A DNA stretch of 15,629 nt from Acidimicrobiaceae bacterium (lineage in GTDB: Bacteria; Actinomycetota; Acidimicrobiia; Acidimicrobiales; Ilumatobacteraceae). Below are positions 6,913-14,427 of this stretch, piece by piece. How positions within the stretch are numbered: position 1 is the first letter of the stretch; every line of letters starts with the position of its first letter. The position numbers and the translations under genes were made by a program. The notes beneath the pieces are model-generated. The model was not told where the DNA came from. It worked only from the letters and a program-made list of their open reading frames with translations, and ran no database searches. Location of the stretch: positions 1-15,629 of the forward strand of contig CANKVI010000012.1 of NCBI GenBank assembly GCA_947487095.1. The letters are read 5' to 3'.

Positions 6913-7368
6913 GTGTCGTCCCATAACCATTCAACTCATAGCGACGTGCATGAACACGCCAGCGAGTTAATGAAACAGAGTGGTCAGCGCTACACCACAA
7001 AACGCAAAGAGATAGTTGATGCCATTGCGCAATATTCTCAACCGGTTGGCATTGCCGATCTGCTGAGTTCTGTTGAGGATTTGCCCCAGAGTTCGCTGTA
7101 TCGCAACTTGACGGTGTTGCAAGACGCAGGAGTGGTGACACGCGTGATGTCGTCACAAGATGGTGGTTTGTATGAACTTGCCGAACACCTCACCGGGCAT
7201 CATCATCACCTGGTGTGCTCTACGTGTGGAGCGGTTCGTGATGTAGTAGTCCCTGACGCATTGGAGCGCGACCTCGATGTTGCGTTGGCAAAGCTTGCCA
7301 AACGCGAAGGTTTTGCACTCGATCACCACCGACTCGATCTCGTTGGGAGGTGTGCATCGTGCCGGTAA
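6913..7368 (+). CDS. Fur-family metal-responsive transcription regulator
   Basis: A 151-residue DNA-binding repressor or activator of the Fur/Zur/PerR family. The winged helix covers about 22-90, with recognition helix PQSSLYRNLTVLQDAGVV (58-75). The dimerisation and metal domain has HLTGHHHHLVC (93-102), where His residues form the sensing site, and two structural zinc pairs, Cys102/Cys105 and Cys147/Cys150. Which metal it senses cannot be told from sequence; the HHHH and C-x2-C pattern occurs in both Fur and Zur. The first 20 residues are unusually His-rich (His4, 6, 9, 13, 15). A later start at ATG 6970 would remove them, but the -10-like TAGATT just before GTG 6913 favours the long form. 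It overlaps the hydrolase gene by ten bases. Confidence 0.88.
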   Translation: MSSHNHSTHSDVHEHASELMKQSGQRYTTKRKEIVDAIAQYSQPVGIADLLSSVEDLPQSSLYRNLTVLQDAGVVTRVMSSQDGGLYELAEHLTGHHHHLVCSTCGAVRDVVVPDALERDLDVALAKLAKREGFALDHHRLDLVGRCASCR

Positions 7369-8225
7369 ACGCGTATTCCAAAGCCATTTCGGAACTGCCG
7401 TGGATGCCGGAAAGTCGCATTGTTTCAGTGCCACAACGGGGTGAATTTTTCGTGCGTTACGCCAAACACGAAAACGCGAACGCACCAGTGGTCGCCCTGC
7501 TTCACGGATGGACCGGCAACGCTGACATTAACTTTTTCCCTGTGTACGCAGAACTTGCTCAGCACTATTCAGTTCTTGCCGTCGATCATCGTGGGCATGG
7601 CCGCGGGTTGCGCACCAACGACCGATTCGCACTAGAAGATTGTGCAGATGATGTCGTTGCGATCATGGATCAGTTGGGTATTGCATCGGTCACTGCAGTG
7701 GGCTATTCCATGGGTGGCCCCATTGCCATGCTCATGAGCAAACGACACGCAGACCGCGTGCATTCACTGGTGCTATGTGCAACTGCACTCGAGTGGAGCG
7801 CAACGCGTGGCGAACGCACACGGTGGAAAATTGGTCGAGTGGTGTCACCGGTGTTTCGTTCGCTCACCACTCCGCGACTCATCGACCGTTACATCAAGGG
7901 AAAAATCCCTCACGCAAGTTCTGCCGCAACACTTCGACCGTGGTTGGTGTCGGAAATTCGCCGCAACGATTCATGGACAATGAACCAAGCTGGTAGGGCG
8001 CTGTCGAAATTCGACGCACGGCCGTGGGCAGCAATGCTTGGAGTGCCAACAGCAAGCATTGTCACATCCCGCGATTCCTTGGTGGCGCCGTACAAGCAAC
8101 ACGCACTTGCACAGGAAACGCAGGCAACAGTGATTGAAATTGATGGTGATCACTTAGTGAACTGGCAAAAACCAGAACTGTTTACTGCTGCGGTGGTTGA
8201 CGCGATTCGTCAAGTGCGCGAATGA
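7359..8225 (+). CDS. Alpha/beta-fold hydrolase
   Basis: A 288-residue cytoplasmic hydrolase with the full catalytic set. Numbered from GTG 7359, it has the oxyanion-hole motif HGWTG (49-53), VDHRGHGRG (76-84), nucleophile elbow GYSMGG with Ser117, Asp239 in TSRDSLV and His265 in GDHLVNW. The cap region (about 145-210) is basic and unremarkable. The substrate is unknown; esters or thioesters are typical for this superfamily, but haloperoxidase-like members also share the pattern. GGGAGG at 7345-7350 is eight bases before GTG 7359, while GTG 7350 lies within that site, so 7359 is preferred. It overlaps the end of the fur gene by ten bases, suggesting co-transcription. Its last 44 bases overlap the 3' end of the opposing DUF1003 gene. 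Confidence 0.85.
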   Translation: MPVNAYSKAISELPWMPESRIVSVPQRGEFFVRYAKHENANAPVVALLHGWTGNADINFFPVYAELAQHYSVLAVDHRGHGRGLRTNDRFALEDCADDVVAIMDQLGIASVTAVGYSMGGPIAMLMSKRHADRVHSLVLCATALEWSATRGERTRWKIGRVVSPVFRSLTTPRLIDRYIKGKIPHASSAATLRPWLVSEIRRNDSWTMNQAGRALSKFDARPWAAMLGVPTASIVTSRDSLVAPYKQHALAQETQATVIEIDGDHLVNWQKPELFTAAVVDAIRQVRE

Positions 8226-8661
8226 GCGTCTCAATCTGATCACGTAGTTCGTCAACCGTCACCACGTTCGACAGCGCAAACCGCACGCTGGCCAGTTCGC
8301 GAGCGAGAAACTCAGCGTTTGCTTGAGTTGCAGCAGCCATTGCTCGGTCGGTCTCGGCTTGCCTACGGTCGCGAATTTCTTGGCGATTTTGAGCGAGCAA
8401 AATGAGTGGCGCGGCATAAGCGGCTTGCACTGAAAACATCAGGTTCAACAAAATGAATGGGTATGGGTCCCATTGCAATGCAAGGAACGCAACGTTGAGG
8501 ACGACCCAAATGATGACCAAGATGGTCTGCACCATAAGGAAACGCGCAGAACCCAGATTGCGAGCAATCGTTTCACTGAACTGACCAAATGCATCCGGGT
8601 CGTAGTTAATGCCAAGTACCGGGCGGCGCTTACGTGGACGTGCGAGATCGCTGCGCTTCAT
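8182..8661 (-). CDS. DUF1003 membrane protein
   Basis: A 159-residue protein with a basic N-terminus, two membrane helices (about 41-62 and 68-90) and a long charged helix (91-150) likely to be a cytoplasmic coiled coil. The signature WDPYPFILLNLMFSVQAAYA (64-83) followed by APLILLAQNRQ is diagnostic of DUF1003. The function of the family is unknown. In many actinobacteria it lies beside a cytoplasmic MgtE-domain protein, as here: its ATG overlaps the stop of the upstream mgtE-like gene by four bases (ATGA), so the two are surely co-translated. Its C-terminal 14 codons run antisense to the end of the hydrolase gene. Length is near the family norm. Confidence 0.9.
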   Translation of the reverse strand: MKRSDLARPRKRRPVLGINYDPDAFGQFSETIARNLGSARFLMVQTILVIIWVVLNVAFLALQWDPYPFILLNLMFSVQAAYAAPLILLAQNRQEIRDRRQAETDRAMAAATQANAEFLARELASVRFALSNVVTVDELRDQIETLIRALDESRQPPQQ

Positions 8662-9881
8662 GATGTTGCTCCAGCGATTGGGCGGCGACGCCAGTTGGCA
8701 GGCAGTGTTCGGTCAAGCACGTCGTCAACAGTGATTGCACCAAGTAAGCGATTGTTTGCATCGCACACAGCAACAGCAAGCAGGTTGTACGAAGCAAGTC
8801 GTTCTGCAACTTCGCGCTCAGTCATGGTTGGGCTAATGGTTGCTTCCATTTCGACACATTGACCAAGTGTCAGTTGTGGCGATTCCCGAAGCAATCGCTG
8901 GAAATGCACAACACCCAAATACGTTCCCGTTGGTGGGTAGTGCGGCGCACGAGCAACAAACACCTGGGCAGCAATTGAGACCAAAATTTCTGGCTCACGA
9001 ATTTGTGCGAGCGCATCGGCAACCGTTGCATCGGGGGACATCACGATGACGTCTGGAGTCATGAGTGATCCTGCGGTGCCCTCGGCATACGACAACAACT
9101 GACGCATCGTTTCAGCATCGTCGTCATCCATGGCTTCAAGAACGCGACTGCGCTGTTCGCCAGGCATTTGTGCCAGCAAGTCGGCCAAGTCGTCAAATTC
9201 CATTTCCTCGAACACGTTGGTCAAACGCTCCATGTCAAGGCCTTCAATCAAGCGCAATTGTTCGTCTTCTGGCAACTCTTCAAGCACGTCTGCCAGACGC
9301 TCGTCGTCCATTGCAGCGGCAACAAGTCGACGCTGCTCAAGTGGCAGTGCGCGAATGACTGCAGCAACGTCGCTTGGGTGCATGTCGCGCAAACGAGCGG
9401 CTTCTGCAGCCATTGCAGTTTGCGGTGCAAACATGTGAGCAATGTGTTCCCAATCGACAAGTCGATAACTCGGACGTGGGTTCAACAAACTGCGTTTGGC
9501 AAGTCGAACTTTGGTGATGTGCCAACCGGGGTTACGACCAGACTGAAAAGCAAGTGCTACGTCGCTGACGGTTTCGTCGCCAATTTTTTGATCCAGAATT
9601 TCGCGACCGAGCAAACGCTCGCCATCACGTGCCCGAAATGGGTTGAGGTCGACGTCCCACGACTTCAGGCGGGCGCCGGAGTTATCAAGAGAAGCAATAC
9701 GGCTGGCGCTCACAAAAATGCTGCGGCGCTGGCTGGTAGCAACGAAGCCCAGCACGCGAGGGGCTTCGGTGGCACGGCCAGACACCACCACAATGTCATC
9801 GATCTTGCCGATGGGGGCCCCGCCTGTGTCAAGAAGTGGCAGGCGCATGACCCGAAATGCGTAAATGAGTTCGCCGACCAT
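8658..9881 (-). CDS. MgtE N-domain, CBS-pair protein with PRC-barrel-like N-terminus, no channel domain
   Basis: A 407-residue soluble protein. It starts with two PRC-barrel-like beta segments (about 5-75 and 83-145), then an acidic helical MgtE intracellular N domain (about 160-265; repeats such as ADVLEELPEDEQ and ADLLAQMPGEQR), then a CBS pair beginning SLMTPDVIVMSPDATV (272-287) and ending ITVDDVLD (383-390). In true MgtE the N and CBS domains sense cytoplasmic Mg2+ and gate a five-helix channel. That membrane domain is missing, and the protein ends soon after the CBS pair, which is typical of an actinobacterial subfamily (Rv1232c type). It may sense Mg2+ or a nucleotide and act through a partner, perhaps the DUF1003 protein; this is inference. 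The first ATG is kept because the family-like strand IYAFRVMRLPLL starts before the next Met. Confidence 0.86.
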   Translation of the reverse strand: MVGELIYAFRVMRLPLLDTGGAPIGKIDDIVVVSGRATEAPRVLGFVATSQRRSIFVSASRIASLDNSGARLKSWDVDLNPFRARDGERLLGREILDQKIGDETVSDVALAFQSGRNPGWHITKVRLAKRSLLNPRPSYRLVDWEHIAHMFAPQTAMAAEAARLRDMHPSDVAAVIRALPLEQRRLVAAAMDDERLADVLEELPEDEQLRLIEGLDMERLTNVFEEMEFDDLADLLAQMPGEQRSRVLEAMDDDDAETMRQLLSYAEGTAGSLMTPDVIVMSPDATVADALAQIREPEILVSIAAQVFVARAPHYPPTGTYLGVVHFQRLLRESPQLTLGQCVEMEATISPTMTEREVAERLASYNLLAVAVCDANNRLLGAITVDDVLDRTLPANWRRRPIAGATS

Positions 9882-9888
9882 GTACCGA

Positions 9889-9894
9889 AGGCTA
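9889..9894 (-). promoter_or_regulatory. Candidate -10 for the MgtE-like/DUF1003 operon (TAGCCT)
   Basis: On the minus strand TAGCCT is followed by seven bases and the ATG at 9881, giving a possible leaderless start. There is no ribosome-binding site at usual spacing and no clear -35 (GGACTT at 17 bases). Only the TANNNT match and the spacing support it. Confidence 0.25.
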
Positions 9895-9944
9895 CCTGCG
9901 ACCTTTTGGCGAAGTCCGTGATTTAGATATGCCTGTGTGGAGTG

Positions 9945-9973
9945 TTGGCCGCTTCAACCGCTACCCTTAGTGA
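9945..9973 (+). promoter_or_regulatory. Candidate promoter for tRNA-Ala
   Basis: TTGGCC (9945-9950) and TAGTGA (9968-9973) are 17 bases apart and would start transcription just before the tRNA. A second possible -10, TACCCT at 9962-9967, has the better TANNNT shape but no -35. The 101-base gap 9882-9982 holds this and the divergent promoter of the MgtE-like gene; nothing else is seen there. Confidence 0.3.
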
Positions 9974-9982
9974 CCGCCGTAC

Positions 9983-10059
9983 GGGGACGTAGCTCAGTTG
10001 GCTAGAGCATCTGCTTTGCAAGCAGAGGGTCGTGGGTTCGAGTCCCATCGTCTCCACCA
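9983..10059 (+). tRNA. tRNA-Ala (anticodon TGC), CCA encoded
   Basis: The acceptor GGGGACG (9983-9989) pairs with CGTCTCC (10049-10055). The third pair is G:U, the classic identity mark of tRNA-Ala. The D arm is AGCTCAGTTGGCTAGAGC. The anticodon stem TCTGC/GCAGA encloses TTTGCAA with anticodon TGC at 10017-10019. The T arm has GGTTCGAGTCC. Discriminator A (10056) is followed by an encoded CCA (10057-10059), unlike the tRNA-Ile in this window. Confidence 0.97.
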
Positions 10060-10114
10060 GTAATCTTCAGGTTCCTCCGCATTACGCTTGTCCTACAACC
10101 GTAAGGAGACAATC

Positions 10115-11281
10115 ATGATCAATGCAGTAATTGTTGATGCAATTCGCAGCCCGCTCGGACGCCGCAATGGCAAGTTGAAGAACTGGCACCCAGTAGATCT
10201 CGCTTCAGAGATCATGCAACAGCTTGTTCAGCGCAACGATCTTGATCCCGCACTTATTGATGACGTTGTGATGGGTTGTGTAATGCAAGTTGGTGAGCAG
10301 AGCCTCAACGTTGCTCGCAATGCAGTGCTTGCTGCAGGTTGGCCAGACACCGTTCCTGGCACCACCATTGACCGCCAATGCGGTTCAAGTCAGCAAGCTG
10401 CACACTTTGCTGCACAGGGCGTCATTGCCGGTGCGTACGACATTGTTGTTGCCAACGGTGTTGAAGTGATGTCACGAGTACCAATGGGTGCTTCCGTTGC
10501 CGATCGCAACTTTGGTTTCCCATTTGGTCCACGCGTGCAGGCACGCTACGAAGCAGTTGGTGGTCTCGTCGGTCAAGGTATCTCGGCAGAAATGATCGCC
10601 GAAAAGTGGAACATCAGCCGCGATGAACTCGACGCATTTGGTGTTCGTTCGCAGGAATATGCCGCACGCGCAACACGCGAAGGTCGATTCCAGAACGAAA
10701 TCATTCCTGTGCTCGATGCAGAAGGCAACATGATGAGCCAAGACGAAGGTCTTCGTGACACCACCATGGAATCACTTGGAAAACTCAAGCCATCATTTCG
10801 TCCAGTAGAAGAAGGCGGCCGCGTTACTGCGGGTAACTCGTCACAAATCACTGACGGTTCTGCAGCACTGCTCATTATGAGCGAAGAAAAAGCAAAGAAA
10901 CTCGGCTTGAAGCCACGCGCTCGCTTCGTGCAATTCGCAATGGCTGCCGAGGATCCGCGTTACATGTTGACCGCACCAATTCCAGCAACAAAGAAAGTGC
11001 TGGAGCGTGCAGGACTCACCATGGACGACATCGACCTCGTTGAAATCAACGAAGCATTTGCATCAGTTGTTTTGGCTTGGGAAAAAGAGCTGCACCCAGA
11101 CATGAGCAAAGTAAACGTGAACGGTGGAGCAATTGCACTCGGTCACCCACTTGGCGCATCTGGCGCACGCCTCATGACCACATTGTTGAACGAACTTGAG
11201 CGCACCGGTGGACGCTATGGTTTGCAAACTATGTGTGAAGGCGGCGGCATGGCCAACGCCACCATCATCGAACGCCTCTAA
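10115..11281 (+). CDS. Thiolase (acetyl-CoA C-acyltransferase family)
   Basis: A 388-residue thiolase that condenses or cleaves acyl-CoA in fatty acid, polyhydroxyalkanoate, ketone or sterol side-chain metabolism. The acyl-accepting Cys89 lies in RQCGSSQQA, the NEAFA motif is at 312-316, catalytic His344 in GGAIALGHPLGASG (337-350) and Cys374 in MCEGGGMA, so it should be active. The CGSSQQA form is common among actinobacterial degradative thiolases rather than biosynthetic ones with CSSGMQA; this leans towards beta-oxidation but does not fix the substrate. AAGGAG at 10103-10108 is six bases before the ATG, a clear start; an earlier in-frame start at 10088 lacks one. TAATCT at 10061-10066, directly after the tRNA, could be a -10. 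No other fatty-acid gene is adjacent. Confidence 0.92.
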   Translation: MINAVIVDAIRSPLGRRNGKLKNWHPVDLASEIMQQLVQRNDLDPALIDDVVMGCVMQVGEQSLNVARNAVLAAGWPDTVPGTTIDRQCGSSQQAAHFAAQGVIAGAYDIVVANGVEVMSRVPMGASVADRNFGFPFGPRVQARYEAVGGLVGQGISAEMIAEKWNISRDELDAFGVRSQEYAARATREGRFQNEIIPVLDAEGNMMSQDEGLRDTTMESLGKLKPSFRPVEEGGRVTAGNSSQITDGSAALLIMSEEKAKKLGLKPRARFVQFAMAAEDPRYMLTAPIPATKKVLERAGLTMDDIDLVEINEAFASVVLAWEKELHPDMSKVNVNGGAIALGHPLGASGARLMTTLLNELERTGGRYGLQTMCEGGGMANATIIERL

Positions 11282-11295
11282 ACAGGACTACCCAA

Positions 11296-11553
11296 ATGTT
11301 CGGAACCATCATCTGGTTCCTCATCGGCGTGTTCTTGCTGATGATCATTTGGCGCACCGGCATAGGCATGTTGCGCAGTATGACTTCGCCCTTGCCAGCA
11401 CCACCTCCTGCAGGAGAAATGCGCAGAATTAATGTGCGTTATCGCTGCGGTGTGTGTGGCGTGGAACTACGCATGGTCATGGCGCCAGACCAAGACCCAC
11501 CGCCACCGCGGCACTGCCTTGAAGATATGGACTTCGTTGCCCCTATTGATTGA
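11296..11553 (+). CDS. Small membrane protein with a zinc-ribbon-like tail
   Basis: An 85-residue protein with one N-terminal membrane helix (about 4-25), a Pro-rich linker (SPLPAPPPAG, 31-40) and a C-terminal mini-domain YRCGVCGVELRM...PPRHCLEDM. Cys51, Cys54, His73 and Cys74 look like a small zinc-binding knuckle similar to FmdB-type ribbons, but the second half has HC rather than CxxC. No function is known to me. AGGA at 11284-11287 is eight bases before the ATG, and the gene follows the thiolase by 14 bases, so they may share a transcript. Its end meets the 3' end of crgA on the other strand with only three bases between. Confidence 0.7.
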   Translation: MFGTIIWFLIGVFLLMIIWRTGIGMLRSMTSPLPAPPPAGEMRRINVRYRCGVCGVELRMVMAPDQDPPPPRHCLEDMDFVAPID

Positions 11554-11556
11554 GGG

Positions 11557-11901
11557 CTAGTGATATTTGGTGGCAGTAAACAGGCCACCAAGCACGCAGG
11601 TAAGTCCGCTGAAGAGATACCAGTTGCTGCGTCCACCTGGTACGAAACCTAGGTAATAAAACAAGATCACCAGTGCGCCAAGCCCAAGCAGCACGAACAT
11701 CACTACGGGAACCCATGGAGGGCTGACGCGCACGTCGCGGGAAATCGGTGGCGTATAACGCGATGAGGCTTCAGCAATGTTGTTGCCATGCATCGATTTC
11801 GGGTCGGCGTGATCAAGACGATGAGTCTCGTGCAAGCGATGATTAGGTTGCGTTCCCTTTGGAGTGGTGCGTCCGCCGGTACGTCGTTTATTTGGCGCCA
11901 T
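11557..11901 (-). CDS. crgA: Cell division protein CrgA
   Basis: A small divisome membrane protein of 114 residues. A polar, basic N-terminal half (1-58) is followed by two helices, about 62-84 (SPPWVPVVMFVLLGLGALVI) and 94-112, joined by FVPGGRSNWY, and the end GGLFTATKYH. The 'W..PvMf', 'NWY' and final 'G...AT.y' features match CrgA, which in actinobacteria binds FtsZ, FtsQ, FtsI and other divisome proteins and influences septation. Its location between gyrA and pknB, next to pabA/trpG, is conserved (Rv0011c). The N-terminal part is longer than in mycobacterial CrgA. ATG 11901 is preferred over a far-upstream TTG because a TACACT -10-like element lies just before it, which suggests an almost leaderless mRNA. 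Confidence 0.85.
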   Translation of the reverse strand: MAPNKRRTGGRTTPKGTQPNHRLHETHRLDHADPKSMHGNNIAEASSRYTPPISRDVRVSPPWVPVVMFVLLGLGALVILFYYLGFVPGGRSNWYLFSGLTCVLGGLFTATKYH

Positions 11902-11910
11902 GAGACTTTC

Positions 11911-11916
11911 AGTGTA
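11911..11916 (-). promoter_or_regulatory. Candidate -10 for crgA (TACACT)
   Basis: Read on the minus strand, TACACT fits TANNNT and is separated from the crgA ATG at 11901 by nine bases, so the transcript would have a leader of only two or three bases. No -35 is clear at 16-18 bases. It lies in the 64-base gap shared with pabA. Confidence 0.35.
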
Positions 11917-11922
11917 GAGCAA

Positions 11923-11930
11923 AAAGGAGG
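11923..11930 (+). promoter_or_regulatory. Shine-Dalgarno-like AAAGGAGG with no properly spaced start
   Basis: AAAGGAGG is an excellent ribosome-binding match, but the conserved pabA start (GTG 11966) is 35 bases further on. TTG 11945, in frame with pabA, is 14 bases away and would add seven residues. The TTGACC that follows (11932-11937) could instead be a -35 element. Its use is uncertain. Confidence 0.3.
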
Positions 11931-11965
11931 TTTGACCCGAGGCATTGTTCTGGCAGGCTTACTGC

Positions 11966-12553
11966 GTGACACGCATTCTGGTGATCGACAATTTTGACAG
12001 TTTTGTATACAACCTTGTGCAGTACTTGGGTGAACTTGGCGCAGAACCTATTGTCATTCGCAATAACGAAATGTCAGTGCATGATGCTGTCGCGTTACAG
12101 CCAGACGGTGTGTTGTTGTCGCCTGGCCCAGGTCGCCCAGAAGACGCAGGAATTTTGTGCGATGCCATTCGCGAGTTTGCAGGACGAGTGCCGGTGTTTG
12201 GCGTATGTCTTGGGCACCAAGCAATTGGTCAGGTGTATGGCGGAAATGTGGTTCGTGCACCCGAGTTATTGCACGGAAAAACTTCGCCAATTCATCACTT
12301 CAACGAAGGCGTGTTTGCTGGATTACCAAACCCTATGCCTGCAACTAGGTATCACTCGTTGATTATTGAGCGCGAAACTCTTCCCGAAACATTGAACGTA
12401 ACTGCGCAAACAGAATCAGGAATGATCATGGGTGTGCGTCACCGCGAACTTGATGTTGAGGGAGTGCAGTTTCATCCTGAAAGCATTCTCACCACTTCGG
12501 GTCACGACATGATTGGCAACTTTGTGCAGCACGTTGCTGCATTTGCGCATTAA
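11966..12553 (+). CDS. pabA: Glutamine amidotransferase subunit of anthranilate or aminodeoxychorismate synthase
   Basis: A 195-residue class I glutamine amidotransferase that releases ammonia from glutamine for the chorismate-using partner (TrpE or PabB). The opening [18 protein letters not shown] is the family signature, followed by [13 protein letters not shown] (50-62), nucleophile Cys81 in [10 protein letters not shown], and His170/Glu172 in VQFHPESIL, so the triad is complete. Sequence alone does not separate TrpG from PabA, and in many bacteria one protein serves both; no trpE or pabB is in view. GTG 11966 places the signature at the N-terminus, as in the family. Its 3' end overlaps that of pknB on the other strand by four bases (TTAA). 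The position before pknB matches Rv0013, annotated trpG/pabA. Confidence 0.92.
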   Translation: MTRILVIDNFDSFVYNLVQYLGELGAEPIVIRNNEMSVHDAVALQPDGVLLSPGPGRPEDAGILCDAIREFAGRVPVFGVCLGHQAIGQVYGGNVVRAPELLHGKTSPIHHFNEGVFAGLPNPMPATRYHSLIIERETLPETLNVTAQTESGMIMGVRHRELDVEGVQFHPESILTTSGHDMIGNFVQHVAAFAH

Positions 12554-14427
12554 TTCGATAACGCGCGACCAACAATCAACATCACTTTTGAACCAGGGTT
12601 TACCTGGGTATTTGGTTGCAAGCTTTGCGAAATAACCAAACCATCATTTTCATCGCCAGCCGGCACGTTTTGATAACGAACTTCCCACACGAGACCAGCG
12701 GTGTTCAGAATTGATTTTGCGTCAGCCTCAGATTGGCCGGCAACATCGGGAACTGTGGACTGATTTCCGCCACCAGAAATAATGAGTGTGACGTTGCTGC
12801 CAGAAGCAACCTTTGTGCCAATTGCTGGGTCGGTGCGAATAACACGGCCTTTGGCAATGGTGGTACTGGTTTCTTCTGCCAGCGTTACGTTCAGCAAAAA
12901 CGGCGCTCCAACAAGCACTTGTTGTGCGGCTTCTACCACTTGGCCTTCAACGTTAGGAATGGCGACTTCTGGTCCACCTTTAGAAACCACGACACGAATT
13001 GCTCCACCTGCAGGAAGCATCACGGTTGCTGCAGGGTCTTGAGAAATGATTTGGCCAGCCGGAGTTGTGGGGTCAACGCGTTCTTCGGCAATTTCAATGG
13101 TTAAACCAACGGCTGCGGCCTCACTCACGGCCGCGTCATACAACAACCCTTGAATCGGCGGCACCATGATGGTCCCTGCGCGCGGAGCAAATGTGAGCGT
13201 GATTGAGTCACCAGTCTGAAATTTTTCTCCTGCAGCAGGGCTTTGGTCATACACCACACCTGGAGCTACGCCGTCTTTGGGAATCTCATTTTGCATCACG
13301 GTAAGGCCAAGCGCGGTGAGTTGTTCTTTCGCTGCATCAATCGACATGTTCACCACAGATGGAAGCGTGGCATCGCTTCCTCCACCAATGAAGCGAACCA
13401 CAAACACCACAATGGCGAGTAATGCAATGGCCAGCACTGCGCCACCAAACACCATGGTTGCTGGCTTTTTCACATCAATTGTGTCGATGCCGTCTTCGTA
13501 TGGCGGCAACACCACAACAGGAATTTCCGCGGTGTCAGACAAATTCGTTGTGGCCGCAGCCCCTCGCGCATCGGTGAGGGCAAGTGTTTCTACACCATCA
13601 AGAATGCGACGCACGTCTTCACGCACCAGCATGGCGTTTTCGTATCGACGCTGCTCATTCTTTGCCATGCACTTGGCGACGACCGATTCAAATCCGCGTG
13701 GCAAATCGGCAATTAATTCGCGAAGTGGTTGCGGGAAGTTGTGAACATGTTGATACGCAATAGCGACTGCTGAATCACCAACAAAAGGTGCTCGACCAGC
13801 AACTAATTCGTACATCATGACGCCAAGTGAGTAAATGTCGCTGCGCGGGTCGGGCTGTGCGCCTTGTGCTTGTTCAGGAGATAAATACGTTGCGGTCCCC
13901 ATTACTGAGCCAATTTCCGTCAACGCTTCGTCAATGTTGGATCCAAGTGCGCGCGCGATACCGAAGTCGGCAACTTTCACCTGACCGCCAAGCCCAATCA
14001 AAATATTTCCAGGCTTTACATCGCGATGAATTACACCATTTTCGTGAGCAAAACTGAGCGCAGAAGCAACTTCAGAAATGACATCGCATGTATGTGTTGG
14101 TGAAAGTGGGCCGCGTTCTTTCAACAATGTTGCGAGGGTTTTGCCCTCCACATATTCCATGGCAATGAAGTAGGTGGCGTTTACCTTGCCCCAGTCGTAC
14201 ACAGCAACAATGTTTGGGTGGGTGAGTGCGGCAGCCGATTGTGCTTCGCGCCGAAATCGCTCAACAAAAGTTGGGTCAATTGCGTACTCGGGAAACAACA
14301 CCTTTAACGCAACAGGGCGATCAAGCAAGATGTCGCGAGCAAGAAACACTTCGGCCATGCCGCCTCTACCAATGCTTCGCTCTACGCGATATCGGTCGTT
14401 GACCAAAGGAATGTTTTCGTCAGTCAT
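12550..14427 (-). CDS. pknB: PASTA-domain Ser/Thr protein kinase PknB
   Basis: A 625-residue membrane kinase that senses peptidoglycan fragments or lipid II and phosphorylates division and wall-synthesis proteins. The kinase domain (11-275) has P-loop GRGGMAEV (20-27), Lys42, HRDVKPGN with catalytic Asp136, DFG at 154-156, and [10 protein letters not shown] before the APE-like position. A juxtamembrane linker (276-320) precedes one helix (323-346). Outside the cell are four PASTA repeats, roughly 354-415, 420-482, 488-551 and 557-620, each starting with a 'vP.v.g' pattern. The activation loop reads [12 protein letters not shown]: Thr170 matches one of the two M. tuberculosis autophosphorylation threonines, while the other is Ile172. 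The ATG lies eight bases inside the end of pstP, so the two are translationally coupled. No transcription terminator is visible after the gene. Confidence 0.96.
   Translation of the reverse strand: MTDENIPLVNDRYRVERSIGRGGMAEVFLARDILLDRPVALKVLFPEYAIDPTFVERFRREAQSAAALTHPNIVAVYDWGKVNATYFIAMEYVEGKTLATLLKERGPLSPTHTCDVISEVASALSFAHENGVIHRDVKPGNILIGLGGQVKVADFGIARALGSNIDEALTEIGSVMGTATYLSPEQAQGAQPDPRSDIYSLGVMMYELVAGRAPFVGDSAVAIAYQHVHNFPQPLRELIADLPRGFESVVAKCMAKNEQRRYENAMLVREDVRRILDGVETLALTDARGAAATTNLSDTAEIPVVVLPPYEDGIDTIDVKKPATMVFGGAVLAIALLAIVVFVVRFIGGGSDATLPSVVNMSIDAAKEQLTALGLTVMQNEIPKDGVAPGVVYDQSPAAGEKFQTGDSITLTFAPRAGTIMVPPIQGLLYDAAVSEAAAVGLTIEIAEERVDPTTPAGQIISQDPAATVMLPAGGAIRVVVSKGGPEVAIPNVEGQVVEAAQQVLVGAPFLLNVTLAEETSTTIAKGRVIRTDPAIGTKVASGSNVTLIISGGGNQSTVPDVAGQSEADAKSILNTAGLVWEVRYQNVPAGDENDGLVISQSLQPNTQVNPGSKVMLIVGRALSN

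Noticed and set aside
7350..7352. GTG as the start of the alpha/beta hydrolase
   Set aside because: It begins on the last base of the GGGAGG ribosome-binding site; GTG 7359 has correct spacing.
9168..9926. 252-codon plus-strand open frame opposite the MgtE-like gene
   Set aside because: The opposite strand encodes clear PRC, MgtE and CBS motifs; this frame is Cys/His/Asn-rich with no domain and no ribosome-binding site.
9977..9984. CCGTACGG palindrome at the 5' end of tRNA-Ala
   Set aside because: Only 8 bp with no loop, it cannot form a stable hairpin and is expected by chance in a GC-rich leader.
13277..13744. 155-codon plus-strand open frame inside pknB
   Set aside because: It is antisense to the PknB linker and PASTA repeats; its Ser/Thr/Ala-rich composition is what an antisense frame of that region would give.
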